Shown here: piece by piece, positions 54,991 to 64,000 of the stretch | Layout: each line of letters begins with the position of its first letter | Numbering within the stretch: the stretch's first letter is position 1 | Virus record (IMG/VR): IMGVR_UViG_3300025581_000001 | Coordinates: 1 to 64,000 of that record | Strand: one strand, 5' to 3' | DNA length: 64,000 nt | DNA from: a virus | Translations under genes and position numbers: made by a program | Notes under the pieces: model-generated | Told to the model about the DNA's origin: nothing | The model's input: only the letters and a program-made list of their open reading frames with translations | Database searches by the model: none

Positions 54991-57900
54991 ATGGCCGACA
55001 ACCCCGGACGTCTACTGCTGGTAAAAGCCAAGGTCGACCTGACTGCTTTCAAGGACAGCTTGAAGCAGATGCAGAATATGGTGAAGTCGGTCAACTTGGC
55101 GCTGGCTCCCAAGGCCGCTGCGACCGTCAGCACTGGCCTGAAGGAGACGCTGGACGCCGAGCGGCAGAAGCAGACTGCCAAGCAAGCCACCCTAAAGGTC
55201 GGTGACTCCAGCGTCGTGCAGGAGAAGTCGCTGCGTGCTGAACTGATGCGCACGATGGAGCTGCGGCGACAGGAGACGGTCGAGCTGCAGAAGCAGGTCA
55301 CTGCCCTGCGTGAGAAGGTAGCTGCCGAGAATGCTTTGCTACATGTCCAGCACGAGGGCGTCCGCCAGCAGACGCAGCGCACCATCCAGCAAGAACGGGC
55401 GCTACGGCAGCCCACGTCGTACCAAGGCGTCATACCTACGGTGGTGCGCTCTGCGCCCGCCGTAGCGCAAACCGTGGCCAGCGCTGGCGCTTCTACGGGG
55501 CAATCGGTGGAGACAGCGGCCTACCAAGCCAGTCTTATGCGCCAAATGCGGCTGGCGTCGGTGGGCAAGGCTCCGGGCGGGATGCCACCAGCCAGCGGGC
55601 TTACAGCTTCGCTTACCGGTGGTTTGATGGGAGGCTTGGGCGCTGGTATGCCTGCCTCCGAAGCGGCTCGACTGCAGGATCAGCGGGCACGTGATTTGCG
55701 CTTGCAGCAGACAGTGCAACGTGCTATTGCAGTACAGATTCCAACAGCAGTAACAAAGCCTAGTGAAGTTCGTACTCCGTCGCGGGTAATTACTCCGGTT
55801 GCAATCAAGCAGCCGATTGAGACCAAGCAGTCTGTCGAAGTGTTGCCTCGCTTGTCGATGGTAGAGACTGCGAATCTTGCCCGAGCGCAAGCAGCTAAAG
55901 ACAAAGCACTCCGTGAACTTCGTGAACGGACTGCTGCAGCTCATGTAGTAATACCTCCTCCCCCTCCAGCGTCGCTGGTTGAAAAAGATACGCTGACTGG
56001 ACGGTTCCGGGCTAAGTCACATCCTACTGAAGTGGTTGTTCCTCCAACTCCGATAGTTCCGATTAGGCAGCCGATTGTGGTACCTCCTCTTCCAGTAGCA
56101 GCAGCAAAGCCAAGTGAAGTTTTGATACCTCCGCCTGCGAGATTGGTTGAGAAAGACCCGCTGACTGGACGGTTTCGCGCTAAGGCTCCAGAAGTTATTG
56201 TTCCGCCACCCCCACCGGTGATTCCACCGGTTGTGTTCAGACAGCCAGTTAAGCCAGAGGTTGCCCCTGTCACGGTCAAGCAACCAACGGAAGTCCTACC
56301 GCAAATAACTACTGCACAGATTATGGCGCAGCAGCGTGCCCGCGAATTGCGGATGCAGACTGCGCCTATCTTGCAGGCTCCGATACCGCAAGGTGGCTGG
56401 GTCGAGAAAGACCCGGCGACCGGGCACTTCCGTGCCAAGCAGCAAACTCCAGTGGCACATCCTCCGTCGTCTCCTGAACAAGTTCGGGCGCAGCGGGCGC
56501 AAGAGTCTGCATTCACTCGCATGACGGTGCAAGACGCCGCCGCGCAGGTTAGGCTTACCCAAGTCACCGAGGGCCAGAAGAAAGCGTTGGTACTCGGCTC
56601 CTTAGATGTGCAGCGTGATGCGTTGCGTGCCCAGCTGCGGTCGCAGCAGATCAGCTTCGTCCAGTACATATCGCAAATGAAAGTCTTGGTGGCACAGGAG
56701 AAGGCTACCAAGCTTGCCGCTATCGCCGCCGAGGAGAAGGCGCTGCTGGCTCTGTTGCAGACTAAACTTAAGGTCAATGCTATCACTCCGCAGGCGTTTC
56801 AGACTCAGAGTTCAATTCTCAATGCGCAGATGGGGATGCAGCGCACGGCAGTAGAGAATGCCAGCAGCCGCCAGCTGCTCATGTTCAACAGGCAGCAGCC
56901 TCAACTACGTGGAGGAAAAGGAGAAGAGGGCAGCTTGCTGCGCGGTATGGGCATGGGCATTACCCGCAGCTTGGGTGGTGGACTTGTCGGCTCGATAGCG
57001 ACCGGTCTGATGTTTGGTGGTGGTACCTTGATGGTGTTCGATCAAGCAGCTCGCGGCATCGAGCACATGATGCACTCGATGAAGGAGTTCATCCTGGCGT
57101 CCGGCCCCATGCAGCAGGTGAATGCGCAGTTCCAGACGCTGGCCAAGGGAGCGGGCATTGATGCTCCAGCATTCATGGATAAGCTGCGCGCATCGACCCA
57201 CGGGCTTGTCGACCACATGGATTTGATGCGGGTCGCTACCGGAGCACTGCGCAGCAATCTGAAGCTTTCCGATACAGATATTCTGCGGCTGGTCAAGGAC
57301 ACGACTGAGTTGGCCCGCGTGCAGGGCAAGTCAGTGCCACAGGCCATGCATATGCTTGACACCGCTTTGCAGACTGGGCAGATGCGTGGCGTTGCAAGGT
57401 TTCTTGGTCTCAATCAGCGCGAGTTGATGATGAATGTTGCTCCACGTGGCGCAACGATACAGCAGCGTGAACAGCTGCAGATGACACAGGTGCGAGGAGC
57501 GATGGAGTCACGGCTGGCCAAGACTGGTATCGCACCTGAGACCATGACCGAGAGCTTCCAGAAGTTGAAGCAGGCACAATCTGAATTTTGGGAGGACTTC
57601 GGGCAAGGGATGGCGACGTCTACCGGAGCAAGGGCATTCATAGCGTCACTCAGCAAGATGGCTGACGGTATCGGTGGCCTGAGTGGTATGGCGAAGAAGT
57701 TGGGGGAAACGCTGGGAGAAGCGTTCGCATTTGTAGGACGCGTACTACTCAGTGTTATAGAGGACTTCGGAAGTCTTGCAAAAATCATAGGTTTAGTGGT
57801 TAGTCAGGGAGTTGCCGGAATCACATCTCTTGGCGGAGCAGTTGGAGGATTGCAGGGGCAACTGACTGGCATGAAGTCTGTGTTCAGCTTCATGTTCGAA

Positions 57901-60900
57901 GTTTTTAACCAGATGGAGCTGGGGGCGAAGAAGTTGGGCTCTGTGTTCGTACTGCTTGCCGAAGTACGTAACCCTTGGATTAAATTTGGGGATGCGGTCG
58001 ACCACTACAACGCGTCGGTCGGCAAAGCCGATGAGCACGCGACCAGTCAGACGTTTGAGATGAACAAGGCGTTGGTCGGGCCTCCGACTATTCCACTAGA
58101 GAAAGCAAAAGCTGACCTTACAGCTTATCGGAAATTGCTGGAGACTGCTAATAAGGAAATTGCTGCTACAGGAGGTGTACCGAAGACAGGCCCCATCTCT
58201 ACTGAGATGGCATCGCGGATTCAGAAGCGTGATGAGTATCAGAGGGGCATTACAACCATTCTCTTATCACGTCCAGAATTAACCTCTGCAGACACAAGTG
58301 GAGTGACAACTGGTGGAATTGACCCCGCTACTCGCGCGCAGAATATGCGCGATGCGCAAGCTGCGCTGAAGATTACCGAGCTGGTCGAGGACGAGAAGCT
58401 GAGTGTCGTCAAGCGGGGGCTCGAAGCGCAGCGCGACGCGCAGCAGCAGATGTTAAAGAGTGGTGAGACCGACCTCTTCAGCTACGTCCAGAAAATGAAG
58501 GGATACGTCGAGGCCGAGAAGAACGCGGAGCTTAGTCGTATCGATGCTGTAGAAAAAGCCAACAAAGAGATGCGGCAGGCTGAACTGGCTACGGGGGGTA
58601 TCACTCAGAAAGACTACTTGAATGCAACCGCTGTCGCTGCCAAGGAAGCGGCCAAGCAGAAGTCGGGGGTGGAAGAGGAAGCCGCCAAGAAGACGATGGC
58701 GCTTACTGACCAAGTCAACCAAGATAAGGTTGCTGCGGTAGCGGTTGCTGAGAATCGAGAAATTCAGATTCGCAAGGATGCTCTTGCTCTACAGCAGGAG
58801 ATGATAAAAGACGCCTACGACAAGCAACTGCTGAGTGTCAATACCTACCTTGCCAGTGAACGTGCTGCGATAGAGGAAACCTACAAGATCGAGGAAGATG
58901 CTGCTAGTGAAAAGTACTACCGTACCGAGCAAGGCCAGAAAGACTTGGAGCAGCTGGCTGCTGATTATACTGCTGCGCAGGCTAAGCGCGAGAAAAGTGT
59001 TACTACTCAAGCCAATAGCGAAGTACAGAAACGTGTTGCACGTGCTCAGCAAGACTATGAGACCGTAGCTGGTTTTCTCCAAGCACGTCAGCAGTTGCAG
59101 GTAGCGCAACGTGGTGGGCAGGAGCTGCCGGTAGCGCAGCAGCGCGATGACTTGGCTACGCAGATTGCGGCCCTCAGCAAGGCCATTGCTACTATGGCGG
59201 CTGACATTGCGACTGCTCCGGCGGGACAACGAATGCAGTTGGCTCCGCAGTTGATGGCGAAGCAGCAGGAGCTTATCCCGCTGCAGGTAAAGCAGGCGCA
59301 GCTGAATGAAGGGCCGATTCCTCTTTCCTCGGTGGGTGATTTGGCGTCCGCGCTTGGGCAACTTCCACAAGGCACGACTCGTGCTTTCAAGGGCGTGGGT
59401 GCGATACCGGAACTCATGCAGTGGATGACCAAACAGCAGCAGGCACAGAAGGAAGGTGCTGTGCCAGGGATTATTTCTGGGCCAATGCAGAATCTTGGAC
59501 TGCTGTTCCACGACTTGTTTACCAATGCTCATGGCCTGCCTGACGCCTTCAGGAACCTAGAGCAGTCATTGCTCCCTGCTATTCAGGCCATTGCCAGCTT
59601 TGCTTCTGCCGTACAGCAAGGGCCAGTGGCGGGGGCCATCGCGGGTGCGGGCATGGGCAAGATGCTGTTCAGCGGTGGAGGAATGTTCAGTGGGATTGGT
59701 TCTTTATTGAGTGGGTTGCATGGTAAAAAACAGAGTGATGGGTCTGTACCTGGCCCAGGACAACCTGTTGAGTTTGTAGATAAAGGCGCTCCAACTGGAA
59801 CTTCTGGAGTAGAAGGAGTGCCACCGGGAATGGGTTCTTCTGGGGTTACTTCCGAAGCGACTTCGGGTGCCTCCAGCGCTGTAGGTGGTGCTGTTAGTAG
59901 TATGGTTACAAAATTGGCCAGTAGCGTAGGTAGTTCGTTGCAAGGTCTCGGCGCGATGGCTGGGCCTATTGGTGCGGTTGCCGGTGCCGCTTTTGGTGCC
60001 ATCCTTTCCAGCATTGTTGAGAAGAAGCAGCGGGCAACAGAGAAGTACCTGCTGCAGATGCAGCTGGATTTCCAACGGATAACCTTGTCGCTGCAGACCG
60101 GCCAGATAGGCATGAACGAGGCTATCACCGAGGCCATTGCGCTGCGCAACGACGTGCAGGCGCAGATGAACAACTCCAGCAAGAAGAAGCGCAGCGCCTA
60201 CATGCAGGAGTTGCAGGGGTTCAACCAACAAATCCAGCAGCTGCAGGCACAGCAGGTGCAGCAGGTGCAGCAGATGTACGAGCAGGTGAATACCGTTGGG
60301 GCATCGCCGCTGAACGCATTCACTCAGCAGCTGCAGCAGATCATCCAGCAGTATGCGCAGTTCGCCGGGGCGGCGCGGAACACGCAGGACTTGGCATCAG
60401 CGACCGAGTGGCTGACCAAGTCATTGCAAGGCTATGCGCAGACTCAGTTGACCGCAATGAACCAGGCTGAGACCGGAGCCATTCAAGATGCTATCCAGCT
60501 GAATGACTTGTACACCCAGCGCAACCAGCTGCTGCAGCAGGAAGCCAACACTGAGTACAACATCATGACTCAAGGCATCCTGACCCGGCAGCAGACCACG
60601 GCGCAGAGCAAGATGGAGCAGATTGCCCTGATGAAGCAGCAGGACGCTATCCAGCTGCAGAACCTGAACGAGCAGATCGGTGCCGCGCAATTCCGGGTGG
60701 ATGCAGAGAAGAAAATTTTCAATCTAGCGACCACGCGAGTTGGACTGGAGATGCAGCTGTTGGCCATGCAGAATCAGTCGACCACCTTGCAGATGGCACA
60801 GGTTGCCGCTCTGCAGCAGGTGGTGATGGCGATGCAGAGTGGGAACTTCCAGAACATCCTGACCGGCGGACTGAACGTTAATCAGAACGCTCCGGGATAC

Positions 60901-61032
60901 CAGGCTTTCTGGAACCTGCTCAAGGCGCTAGGCATGCAGCCTTCCGACTTGATGAACCAGTTCCTCAAGCAGTTCAACGACATGAGTGGTTATGGCTTTG
61001 GTGGATTCTCTATCGTATCAGGTGGCGGATAA
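54991..61032 (+). CDS. Tape measure protein
   Basis: 2,013 residues from ATG 54991 (AGAGGG upstream); an earlier TTG at 54964 would overlap the T frame. Order: N-terminal coiled coil; ~200-490 Pro/Val-rich, with three VEKDPLTGRFRAK-like repeats; a Gly-rich hydrophobic stretch (~650-690); long alpha-helical and coiled-coil body; Gly/Ser-rich segment with more hydrophobic helices (~1545-1690); Gln-rich helical end. At about 1.5 angstrom per residue the tail would be ~300 nm (inference). No peptidase motif such as HExxH or NlpC/P60 was seen. Confidence 0.85.
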   Translation: MADNPGRLLLVKAKVDLTAFKDSLKQMQNMVKSVNLALAPKAAATVSTGLKETLDAERQKQTAKQATLKVGDSSVVQEKSLRAELMRTMELRRQETVELQKQVTALREKVAAENALLHVQHEGVRQQTQRTIQQERALRQPTSYQGVIPTVVRSAPAVAQTVASAGASTGQSVETAAYQASLMRQMRLASVGKAPGGMPPASGLTASLTGGLMGGLGAGMPASEAARLQDQRARDLRLQQTVQRAIAVQIPTAVTKPSEVRTPSRVITPVAIKQPIETKQSVEVLPRLSMVETANLARAQAAKDKALRELRERTAAAHVVIPPPPPASLVEKDTLTGRFRAKSHPTEVVVPPTPIVPIRQPIVVPPLPVAAAKPSEVLIPPPARLVEKDPLTGRFRAKAPEVIVPPPPPVIPPVVFRQPVKPEVAPVTVKQPTEVLPQITTAQIMAQQRARELRMQTAPILQAPIPQGGWVEKDPATGHFRAKQQTPVAHPPSSPEQVRAQRAQESAFTRMTVQDAAAQVRLTQVTEGQKKALVLGSLDVQRDALRAQLRSQQISFVQYISQMKVLVAQEKATKLAAIAAEEKALLALLQTKLKVNAITPQAFQTQSSILNAQMGMQRTAVENASSRQLLMFNRQQPQLRGGKGEEGSLLRGMGMGITRSLGGGLVGSIATGLMFGGGTLMVFDQAARGIEHMMHSMKEFILASGPMQQVNAQFQTLAKGAGIDAPAFMDKLRASTHGLVDHMDLMRVATGALRSNLKLSDTDILRLVKDTTELARVQGKSVPQAMHMLDTALQTGQMRGVARFLGLNQRELMMNVAPRGATIQQREQLQMTQVRGAMESRLAKTGIAPETMTESFQKLKQAQSEFWEDFGQGMATSTGARAFIASLSKMADGIGGLSGMAKKLGETLGEAFAFVGRVLLSVIEDFGSLAKIIGLVVSQGVAGITSLGGAVGGLQGQLTGMKSVFSFMFEVFNQMELGAKKLGSVFVLLAEVRNPWIKFGDAVDHYNASVGKADEHATSQTFEMNKALVGPPTIPLEKAKADLTAYRKLLETANKEIAATGGVPKTGPISTEMASRIQKRDEYQRGITTILLSRPELTSADTSGVTTGGIDPATRAQNMRDAQAALKITELVEDEKLSVVKRGLEAQRDAQQQMLKSGETDLFSYVQKMKGYVEAEKNAELSRIDAVEKANKEMRQAELATGGITQKDYLNATAVAAKEAAKQKSGVEEEAAKKTMALTDQVNQDKVAAVAVAENREIQIRKDALALQQEMIKDAYDKQLLSVNTYLASERAAIEETYKIEEDAASEKYYRTEQGQKDLEQLAADYTAAQAKREKSVTTQANSEVQKRVARAQQDYETVAGFLQARQQLQVAQRGGQELPVAQQRDDLATQIAALSKAIATMAADIATAPAGQRMQLAPQLMAKQQELIPLQVKQAQLNEGPIPLSSVGDLASALGQLPQGTTRAFKGVGAIPELMQWMTKQQQAQKEGAVPGIISGPMQNLGLLFHDLFTNAHGLPDAFRNLEQSLLPAIQAIASFASAVQQGPVAGAIAGAGMGKMLFSGGGMFSGIGSLLSGLHGKKQSDGSVPGPGQPVEFVDKGAPTGTSGVEGVPPGMGSSGVTSEATSGASSAVGGAVSSMVTKLASSVGSSLQGLGAMAGPIGAVAGAAFGAILSSIVEKKQRATEKYLLQMQLDFQRITLSLQTGQIGMNEAITEAIALRNDVQAQMNNSSKKKRSAYMQELQGFNQQIQQLQAQQVQQVQQMYEQVNTVGASPLNAFTQQLQQIIQQYAQFAGAARNTQDLASATEWLTKSLQGYAQTQLTAMNQAETGAIQDAIQLNDLYTQRNQLLQQEANTEYNIMTQGILTRQQTTAQSKMEQIALMKQQDAIQLQNLNEQIGAAQFRVDAEKKIFNLATTRVGLEMQLLAMQNQSTTLQMAQVAALQQVVMAMQSGNFQNILTGGLNVNQNAPGYQAFWNLLKALGMQPSDLMNQFLKQFNDMSGYGFGGFSIVSGGG

Positions 61033-64000
61033 TGTTCAGAATCTTAATCGACAACCAAGACGGTAGCCCAGCAGTGGACTACGCACGCTATGTAGCCCCC
61101 AGCTCTATCGTGGTGCAGGACAAGCTTAACCAGCCCAGTACTATCCAGATGGTCTTACGTAACATCGACGATGCCTTTGTGACGCCGGTGCGTGAAGCCT
61201 ACGTGCGTATCTATTCGACCCGCTTTGGAAGGGTGCTGGCCACCGGCTTCGTTGCCCAGATACCGACGCAGACTTTCACCGGGCTGAACCACAATACTCC
61301 ATCGACTGCATGGCAGAGCTTCGATTATGCAATCACTGTGCAGTCCGACGACTACCTGTTGAACGCTAAGGCTAGTGAGTTCTTTCCGGCAGAGGTCGGA
61401 CTGGGTGATGGCCAGATCATGGCAGTGCTGGCTAATCGGCTGGCCCCTGGATTCTTCGACTGCACCTCTGATTCGGTGACCGGCGACTTGATACCATACT
61501 TCGCATACGACCCCAGCAAGAACTGGGGGCAGTACGCCAAGCAGTTCGCCGACGCTGCTCGTTATCGCGTGGGCATCCGCAATAAGCGCATGTTCTTCGC
61601 ACCCTACGGTGACCAGCCGCTGGGCATCGCCTACGACGAGAGTCGACCACAGAAGACATTTAAGACTAGTGGGTTGAACACCGCGCTGATGAATACTCAG
61701 TTGGCCAACGATTGCATCGTGATTGGTGCGGAGGAGCCAGGCAACAATCACGACGACTACTTCTGTGGTGATGGTTTCACTGGCAACTTCGGGCTGCGCC
61801 ACTTACTGTTTGAGGGCACATCGACCGACTTGATTAATGAGCCGTGGACGGGAAGTGCTATCGACTCTAAGCTGTGGGCGGTGGTCGACCCTACCGACGC
61901 GTTCTTCATGGCAGGCACGCTGAACGTGGTCGGCGGGCCGGGGCAGTATGTCAGTGGCAGCGACGTGTGGGGCTCGTCCTACATCTTGTCCAACAGCGCC
62001 ATTGAGCTGGGAGGCAAGCTGGTCATCGAGCACGGAGAAGTTGTTCCTATCGACTCGACGCGGGCGTTGATCGGTGGTCTGTATGAGAAGACCAGCTCGC
62101 GGATGCCAACGGTTAACCTGTTGAATTTTGGGGACAATTTTACCGAAGCGAGCTGGAGTGTTTCTGGTGGCAGCGTTAGTGGAAGCAACATCGTGACGTT
62201 TGATCATGCTAGCAGCGTTGTGGAGCAGGTTGTCGGCCCACTTGCGACCTACGCTGAAACTTTCACCATTTCCTTCTCAGCATCATCGCTGTCGCCACCT
62301 ACACCTGAGTTACAGGTTAGTGTTGTGGACATAGAGACCGGTGCTGAGGTTATTAACAGCGTTGCGGTATTACACAGTGATGTGTCGTTCTTTAGCTTTA
62401 GTGGCCAGTTTCCTTTTGGACTTGGGTCTGCTGTTCCTATACCCGGAGATCATCTGAGGGTTAGATTTTCTAATCGTGGTTCGAGTTCGATCACCGTCGA
62501 TATTCAAAACACGCAGTTGGAATACGGTGGCGAGTCGACTCCATATGTTGACACTCAAGATGAAGCGAATTGGGCAATGACCGATGTTTTCCTCCCTTAC
62601 GAGGGTTGCATTGCGGGGTTCGACTTGCGGGACGGCCCGTCGGGAGTAATTCCGTCGGTGTCCGGTGCAGAAGGCGTGGCCATTCAGCCGGTGTTCAATG
62701 GGGCGCTGGTCGCCGGAGTGCCTGTTCTGGCGATGGATGTTTCACAGGTGCAGGTGTTTAGTGGGACAAACTCGCAAGTCGAGGTGACGCTGGGAGCTAA
62801 CTGCCCGTTCATCGTTGGTCAATGGATTACTTTCGAGGAGCTTGAAGGCTACACCCGATTGAACGGCAGAAGTTACCAGCTGACCTCAACTGACGGCCCT
62901 ACTGGGCCTCACTTTTGGTTCTATTTGGGGTACTCCGCCCCAGCATATGGCCCTACTGTCGATACCGGAAGCGTTAGCGCGTTGGGCGCAAATTTCCCGC
63001 TGCTGACCAAGATCAATCATAACTATACGTTGCGCACGATAGTTAGCTGCTACAACCAGAGCCGTTATGACACCGTCTATCGGACTCTGGCCGGGACTCC
63101 ATATGGTGGCAACAACACGGTGGCGCTGGCCGATATCACCTGGGTGATCGACGACCTCGACCTGACTTACCCGTGGGCTAATCCGGTGGAGTACCGGCTC
63201 ACTATCAAAAAGGTGCCGGTGCCGTCGTTCGTGCGCTACGCACCAATCAACAACTACGACGGCAACATGACTCTCAGCTATACCTCGGCGTATTTCCCGC
63301 CGCAAGGATCAGCGCAGGTGCAGTCGTTCTACAAATTTGTGAATGCAGCATCGCAGGCTCCATTGGCCGGATTCCCGTGGCCACCGTCTTACGACATGGT
63401 CGCGTCGCTGCCGCTGCTCGACTACGAGATGGGTTTCGGAATCTATGGAGCGAAGGCGTCGATTCAGAGCGCACAACAGGGAGCCGATAGCAGTCAGCTG
63501 GCGTTTTACTCCAACAACCTGCCTTCGCTGGGATCACGCATCCGCTTCCAGTCATGGGAGGCGCAGGCGGCTGTAGCTCGTGTGCAGAGTATTGCGTCGA
63601 TCACTGCGCAGGCGGCGATTGTGGGCGATGATGGTGACCGCATGACAGTGTTCACTGACTTCAATCCCCCGCCACGCACCAGCGAGGAGTGTGAGCTGGC
63701 AGGGGCGCAGGCCATCGCCGACCGAGTAGACCCGACCTACCAAGGGTCATACACGCTGGAGCATACTTTCTTCGACTTCCTTAACTACGATTATCCGCGC
63801 TCCGGTAGGCTGCTGAACATCAACGCGCCGGAGCGCGACATTGTTTATCGCGACTTTATCGTGAATGAAGTGCAGTTCACCATCACCGAGTTGTTCGAGG
63901 AGCAGATGATGGTGCAGCTAACCTTCTCGCCGTCGAAGTACCTGCCGACCTTGCTGCAGCAGTTCTTGCCTACTCCGGTCGGTGTGCTGACCGCGACCGA
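61032..64000 (+). CDS. Distal tail / tail hub protein with carbohydrate-binding-like insert (runs off window)
   Basis: The frame is open from ATG 61032 (overlapping the previous TAA) to the window end, 989 codons. The start (FRILIDNQDG, then VDYARYVAPSSIVVQD) looks like the first barrel of hub proteins that follow the tape measure. Residues ~355-510 (62100-62560) form a beta-sandwich insert that begins NLLNFGDNFTEASWSVSGGS and ends NTQLEYGGESTPYVDTQ, the usual opening and closing of CenC-like carbohydrate-binding modules on phage proteins. Later parts return to hub-like sequence. It would help bind and open the host surface. Confidence 0.7.
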   Translation, partial: MFRILIDNQDGSPAVDYARYVAPSSIVVQDKLNQPSTIQMVLRNIDDAFVTPVREAYVRIYSTRFGRVLATGFVAQIPTQTFTGLNHNTPSTAWQSFDYAITVQSDDYLLNAKASEFFPAEVGLGDGQIMAVLANRLAPGFFDCTSDSVTGDLIPYFAYDPSKNWGQYAKQFADAARYRVGIRNKRMFFAPYGDQPLGIAYDESRPQKTFKTSGLNTALMNTQLANDCIVIGAEEPGNNHDDYFCGDGFTGNFGLRHLLFEGTSTDLINEPWTGSAIDSKLWAVVDPTDAFFMAGTLNVVGGPGQYVSGSDVWGSSYILSNSAIELGGKLVIEHGEVVPIDSTRALIGGLYEKTSSRMPTVNLLNFGDNFTEASWSVSGGSVSGSNIVTFDHASSVVEQVVGPLATYAETFTISFSASSLSPPTPELQVSVVDIETGAEVINSVAVLHSDVSFFSFSGQFPFGLGSAVPIPGDHLRVRFSNRGSSSITVDIQNTQLEYGGESTPYVDTQDEANWAMTDVFLPYEGCIAGFDLRDGPSGVIPSVSGAEGVAIQPVFNGALVAGVPVLAMDVSQVQVFSGTNSQVEVTLGANCPFIVGQWITFEELEGYTRLNGRSYQLTSTDGPTGPHFWFYLGYSAPAYGPTVDTGSVSALGANFPLLTKINHNYTLRTIVSCYNQSRYDTVYRTLAGTPYGGNNTVALADITWVIDDLDLTYPWANPVEYRLTIKKVPVPSFVRYAPINNYDGNMTLSYTSAYFPPQGSAQVQSFYKFVNAASQAPLAGFPWPPSYDMVASLPLLDYEMGFGIYGAKASIQSAQQGADSSQLAFYSNNLPSLGSRIRFQSWEAQAAVARVQSIASITAQAAIVGDDGDRMTVFTDFNPPPRTSEECELAGAQAIADRVDPTYQGSYTLEHTFFDFLNYDYPRSGRLLNINAPERDIVYRDFIVNEVQFTITELFEEQMMVQLTFSPSKYLPTLLQQFLPTPVGVLTAT

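Overview
The window is a continuous piece of a tailed double-stranded DNA phage (Caudoviricetes). Every credible gene is on the + strand. Genes are short, packed, and often joined by ATGA or GTGA overlaps. A full virion module is present: large terminase, MuF-like minor head protein, portal, protease-scaffold, HK97-type major capsid, connectors, major tail protein, tail chaperones with a -1 slippery site, a ~2,013-residue tape measure and a distal-tail protein. No sheath gene lies between tail tube and tape measure, so a long non-contractile tail is likely (inference). The host cannot be named from the sequence. No integrase, repressor, lysis cassette, tRNA or recognisable small terminase was found.

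Layout. 1-9.7 kb: glycan genes (GT2, GT9-like and GT-B transferases, a C-methyltransferase, a DUF6165-like protein) mixed with proteins carrying the tag GTSEGVKKAWDTRGRGR. 9.7-17.2 kb: a homing endonuclease placed at the 5' end of its probable target, then tagged multidomain proteins (pyrophosphatase-like, ParB-like, ART-like, GNAT and zincin domains) around a MuF-type head protein, then Ig-like proteins. 17.2-25.1 kb: a structured RNA candidate, dCTP deaminase, more glycosyltransferases, endonuclease VII-like and GroES-like proteins, and many zinc-ribbon microproteins. 25.2-27.9 kb: terminase interrupted by an intein in its Walker A motif. 27.9-42 kb: two near-identical sigma70-type promoters drive a run of small genes; its core is a Ycf46-like AAA+ protein whose Walker B block lies before Walker A, two SWIM zinc-finger proteins, a DUF1257 protein with an apparent ACG start, and a DUF2997 protein. 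42.1-44.3 kb: an IS110-like helix-hairpin-helix protein followed directly by a 1.17 kb array of 32 units, each two alternating 10-bp motifs in an 18-bp register, closed by a strong terminator. 44.4-64 kb: head and tail morphogenesis.

How the parts fit. The late module builds the particle. The tagged proteins near the MuF gene look like cargo or modular effectors sharing one targeting or processing signal. The glycan genes probably modify virion or host surface sugars. The AAA+/SWIM/DUF1257/DUF2997 block looks like one functional module of unknown purpose. Strongest candidates for an undescribed system are the A/B array with its HhH gene, the GTSEG-tagged domain set, and the permuted AAA+ module. 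All functional statements rest on reading the sequence by eye and remembered family features; no database search was run.
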